NCBI GenBank assembly: GCA_025352565.1
Contig: JANXTF010000116.1
Coordinates: forward strand, 1 to 46,306
Length of the DNA: 46,306 bases
Source of the DNA: Rhodospirillales bacterium
Lineage (GTDB): Bacteria > Pseudomonadota > Alphaproteobacteria > Acetobacterales > Acetobacteraceae
Direction of reading: 5' to 3'
Shown here: positions 40,992 through 46,306 of the stretch, piece after piece
Position numbering within the stretch: position 1 is the stretch's first letter
Layout: every line of letters begins with the position of its first letter
Notes under the pieces: generated by a model
Database searches by the model: none
Told to the model about the DNA's origin: nothing
What the model saw: only the letters and a program-made list of their open reading frames with translations
Position numbers and translations under genes: made by a program

Positions 40992-42263
40992 CTAAATCTC
41001 CAGCAGCATGCGGCGGGGGTCCTCAATGCTTTCCTTCACCCGCACCAGGAACGACACCGCCTCCTTTCCGTCCACGATGCGGTGGTCGTAGGACAGCGCC
41101 AGATACATCATCGGCCGGATTTCCACCTTGCCGCCGATCGCCATCGGGCGGTCCTGGATTTTGTGCATCCCCAGGATCGCCGATTGCGGCGGGTTCAGGA
41201 TCGGGGTGGACATCAGCGAGCCGTACACGCCGCCATTGCTGATGCTGAACGTGCCGCCGACCAGTTCATCGAGCTTCAGCCCGCCGTCGCGCGCGCGCTT
41301 GCCCATGCCGGCGACCGATTTCTCGATCTCGGCCAGGCTCATCCGGTCGGCATGGCGCAGCACCGGCACCACCAGCCCGTTCGCGCCGCCGACCGCGATG
41401 CCCATGTGGACATGGTGCTTGTAGACGATGTCGTCGCCGTCGATTTCGGCGTTGACGGCCGGGAATTCCTTGAGCGCGGCCACGCAGGCCTTCACGAAGA
41501 ACGACATGAAGCCCAGCCGCACGCCGCCATGCTTCTTTTCGAACGCGTCCTTATACTCGCTCCGCAGCGCCATCGCCGCCCCCATGTCCACCTCGTTGAA
41601 GGTGGTCAGCATGGCCGCGTTGTTCTGCGCTTCCTTGAGGCGCGATGCGATGGTGCGGCGCAGCCGGGTCATCTTCACCCGCTCCTCGCCTTCCTCCAGC
41701 GCGCGCGCCGCCTTTGGCGCGGGAGCGGCGCCGCGTGCAGCGAGAGGTGCCGCCGCCGGGCGCGCCAGGAAGTCGAGCACGTCGCCCTTGGTGATGCGCC
41801 GGTCCTTGCCGGTGCCATCCATCTGCGCGGCGGCGAGCCCGCGCTCCTCCATCATCTTGGCGGCGGACGGCATCTTGGCGGCGGACGGCATCGGCGCATG
41901 GGCTGCCGCGTCGGCAGGCGGCGGCGCCGGGCGCGAAACTGGCCCCGACGCGGTCGGCGGCGCGTTCACGCCGGCGGCCGGATTCGCGGCAGGACTTGCT
42001 ACGGGAGTCGCTGCCTTCGCGGCCCCGCCCTCGTTCAGCAGCGCCAGCAGCGCGCCCACCTCGACCTCGGCCCCCTCCTGCACGGAGATATCGCCCAGCG
42101 TGCCGGCGACCGGCGCGTTGACCTCGACGGTCACCTTGTCGGTCTCGAGCTCGACCAGCGGCTCATCGGCGGCAACCACCTCGCCGGCCTTCTTCAGCCA
42201 GCGCGCGACGGTCGCCGACGTGACGCTTTCGCCCAGGGTGGGCACCTTGATCTCGATGGGCAT
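40992..42263 (-). CDS. sucB: 2-oxoglutarate dehydrogenase E2, dihydrolipoyl succinyltransferase
   Basis: SucB transfers the succinyl group to CoA. The 423-aa protein has one lipoyl domain with Lys43 in [11 protein letters not shown], then an Ala/Pro-rich linker. A peripheral-subunit-binding domain ([30 protein letters not shown], in parts) and the catalytic domain follow. The latter has [24 protein letters not shown] and the active-site [10 protein letters not shown]. An 18-bp tandem duplication (MPSAAK twice) lies just before the binding domain. It starts 27 bp after sucA. Confidence 0.97.
   Translation of the reverse strand: MPIEIKVPTLGESVTSATVARWLKKAGEVVAADEPLVELETDKVTVEVNAPVAGTLGDISVQEGAEVEVGALLALLNEGGAAKAATPVASPAANPAAGVNAPPTASGPVSRPAPPPADAAAHAPMPSAAKMPSAAKMMEERGLAAAQMDGTGKDRRITKGDVLDFLARPAAAPLAARGAAPAPKAARALEEGEERVKMTRLRRTIASRLKEAQNNAAMLTTFNEVDMGAAMALRSEYKDAFEKKHGGVRLGFMSFFVKACVAALKEFPAVNAEIDGDDIVYKHHVHMGIAVGGANGLVVPVLRHADRMSLAEIEKSVAGMGKRARDGGLKLDELVGGTFSISNGGVYGSLMSTPILNPPQSAILGMHKIQDRPMAIGGKVEIRPMMYLALSYDHRIVDGKEAVSFLVRVKESIEDPRRMLLEI
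41853..41888. repeat. 18-bp perfect tandem duplication inside sucB
   Basis: The unit CATCTTGGCGGCGGACGG occurs at 41853-41870 and 41871-41888. It encodes Met-Pro-Ser-Ala-Ala-Lys twice at the linker/binding-domain border. Confidence 0.9.
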
Positions 42264-42290
42264 CGACTCGGTCCAGTTCTCTCGTAAATC

Positions 42291-45161
<2,871 letters not shown>

Positions 45162-45183
45162 CGGGGAATGTCCTATGAAAAGC

Positions 45184-45211
45184 CTTCTCCCCCGCCGACG
45201 CGGGGGAGAAG
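45184..45211 (-). terminator. 12-bp perfect hairpin between sucD and sucA (possible attenuating terminator)
   Basis: CTTCTCCCCCGC (45184-45195) and GCGGGGGAGAAG (45200-45211) form a perfect 12-bp stem with a 4-nt loop. On the minus strand it follows the sucD stop by 3 bp and is trailed by GCTTTTC, a weak U-run. It could partly terminate or stabilise the sucCD message relative to sucAB. It may also belong to a dispersed palindrome family. Confidence 0.6.
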
Positions 45212-45214
45212 AGA

Positions 45215-46090
45215 CTAGCCGCGCAGCGCCTTTAACATGGTGCTTCCAAGTGCCGCCGGGCTTTCCGCCACGTGAATGCCCGCCATGCGCATCGCCTCGA
45301 ACTTGGCCTCGGCCGTATCCTTGCCGCCGCTGATGACAGCACCCGCATGGCCCATGCGCCGGCCCGGCGGGGCCGTGGCACCGGCGATGAAGCCGACCGT
45401 CGGCTTCTTGACGCTGTTGGCGGCGATGAACTCGGCCGCGTCGATCTCGCTCTGGCCGCCGATCTCGCCGATCATGATGATCGCCTGGGTTTCGGGGTCG
45501 GCCAGGAACATCTCCAGCACTTCGATGAAGTCGGTGCCCTTCACCGGATCGCCGCCAATGCCCACGCAGGTGCTCTGTCCAAGCCCGGCGGAGGTGGTCT
45601 GCGACACCGCCTCGTAGGTGAGCGTGCCCGACCGCGACACGATGCCGACCTTGCCCCGCCGGTGGATATGGCCGGGCATGATGCCGATCTTGCAGGCGTC
45701 CGGGGTGATCACGCCGGGGCAGTTCGGCCCGATCAGCCGCGAGCGGCTGCCTTCCAGCGCGCGCTTCACCCGGACCATGTCGAGCACCGGAATGCCCTCG
45801 GTGATGCACACGATCAACGGCAATCCGGCGTCGATCGCCTCCAGGATGGCGTCGGCCGCGAACGGCGGCGGCACGTAGATCGCGGTCGCGTTGGCGCCGG
45901 TGTGCTCGACCGCCTCCATCACGGTGTCGAACACCGGCAGATCGAGATGCCGCGTGCCGCCCTTGCCGGGGGTGACGCCGCCCAGAACCTTGGTGCCGTA
46001 GGCGATCGCCTGCTCGGAGTGGAACGTGCCCTGGGCCCCGGTGAAGCCCTGGGTGATGACGCGGGTGTTTTGATCGACCAGAATGGCCAT
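45215..46090 (-). CDS. sucD: succinyl-CoA synthetase alpha subunit
   Basis: SucD carries the phospho-histidine of succinyl-CoA synthetase. The 291-aa product has the CoA-binding [61 protein letters not shown] and His248 in [15 protein letters not shown]. Its ATG overlaps the sucC stop (TAATG), so the two subunits are coupled. Confidence 0.97.
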   Translation of the reverse strand: MAILVDQNTRVITQGFTGAQGTFHSEQAIAYGTKVLGGVTPGKGGTRHLDLPVFDTVMEAVEHTGANATAIYVPPPFAADAILEAIDAGLPLIVCITEGIPVLDMVRVKRALEGSRSRLIGPNCPGVITPDACKIGIMPGHIHRRGKVGIVSRSGTLTYEAVSQTTSAGLGQSTCVGIGGDPVKGTDFIEVLEMFLADPETQAIIMIGEIGGQSEIDAAEFIAANSVKKPTVGFIAGATAPPGRRMGHAGAVISGGKDTAEAKFEAMRMAGIHVAESPAALGSTMLKALRG

Positions 46091-46306
46091 TACGCGGCTT
46101 CCTTCACGGCCTTGACCACTTTCTCGGCGGCGTCGGCAAGATTATCGGCCGAGATGATCGGCAAGCCGGACTTGGCCATGATGTCCTTGCCGAGTTCCAC
46201 GTTGGTGCCTTCGAGGCGAACCACGAGAGGCACGTTCAACGACACCTCCCGCGCCGCCGCCACCACACCCTCCGCGATCACGTCGCAGCGCATGATACCG
46301 CCGAAG
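46090..46306 (-). CDS. sucC: succinyl-CoA synthetase beta subunit (C-terminal end only)
   Basis: Only the last ~71 codons lie in the window. They read [17 protein letters not shown], then [17 protein letters not shown] and a terminal Lys/Ala-rich helix, exactly the C-terminus of ADP-forming SucC. The 5' part is beyond the right edge. It heads the sucC-sucD-sucA-sucB-lpd run. Confidence 0.93.
   Translation of the reverse strand, partial: FGGIMRCDVIAEGVVAAAREVSLNVPLVVRLEGTNVELGKDIMAKSGLPIISADNLADAAEKVVKAVKEAA

Overview
The window is GC-rich bacterial chromosome, densely packed and mostly housekeeping. I infer an alphaproteobacterium, probably Rhodospirillales/Acetobacteraceae. The grounds are a fused trpE-trpG gene behind an alphaproteobacterial-type Trp attenuator, the gene order trpB-trpA-accD-folC, the order sucC-sucD-sucA-sucB-lpd, and many 4-bp gene overlaps with GTG or TTG starts. 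No tRNA, rRNA, CRISPR array, insertion sequence or prophage was seen.

Layout. (1) 1-4.9 kb, minus strand: dnaN-recF (recF runs off the left edge) and a coupled run of class I glutamine amidotransferase, RsuA/RluB pseudouridine synthase, rsmD and a MarR regulator. (2) 5.0-6.25 kb, plus: tadA, then a HigBA-type toxin-antitoxin locus whose toxin frame carries an in-frame amber codon. (3) 6.3-15.1 kb, minus: a Dpp/Opp-type ABC importer with two tandem substrate-binding proteins, two permeases and two ATPases, followed by an M20/AbgB-type amidohydrolase. (4) 15.2-19.1 kb, plus: GtrA, MFS exporter, BenE, a PheC-like periplasmic protein and a 54-aa lipoprotein. (5) 19.1-21.5 kb, plus: a Trp leader peptide with three tandem Trp codons, an attenuator and trpEG. 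(6) 21.5-28.7 kb, plus: a beta-keto acid cleavage enzyme, a sulfatase and an MFS importer, then a coupled dipeptidase, aldo/keto reductase and serine hydrolase. (7) 28.7-37 kb: rsmI (minus) divergent from lpoA-like, phoR-like, trpB, hicA, hicB, trpA, accD and folC (plus). (8) 37-46.3 kb, minus: sucC (partial), sucD, sucA, sucB, lpd, pdxA, pdxJ and an atypical signal peptidase.

How the genes fit together. The right-hand block supplies 2-oxoglutarate dehydrogenase and succinyl-CoA synthetase of the TCA cycle and runs, by overlapping stop/start codons, into two consecutive enzymes of pyridoxal-phosphate synthesis. Tryptophan synthesis is split between trpEG, with its attenuator, and trpBA, which is interrupted by a complete hicAB toxin-antitoxin pair joined to trpA by a 4-bp overlap. 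The ABC importer and the amidohydrolase look like an uptake-and-hydrolysis unit for an amide- or peptide-like compound. The sulfatase, cleavage enzyme and MFS genes look like a small catabolic unit of unknown substrate.

The points I find most worth follow-up are the apparently leaderless trpL with its attenuator, hicAB inside trpBA, the amber codon in the higB-like toxin, the sulfatase/BKACE/MFS cluster, the atypical signal peptidase behind pdxJ, a family of C-rich/G-rich intergenic palindromes, and repeated in-frame tandem duplications in core genes. I did not find a clearly undescribed large system.
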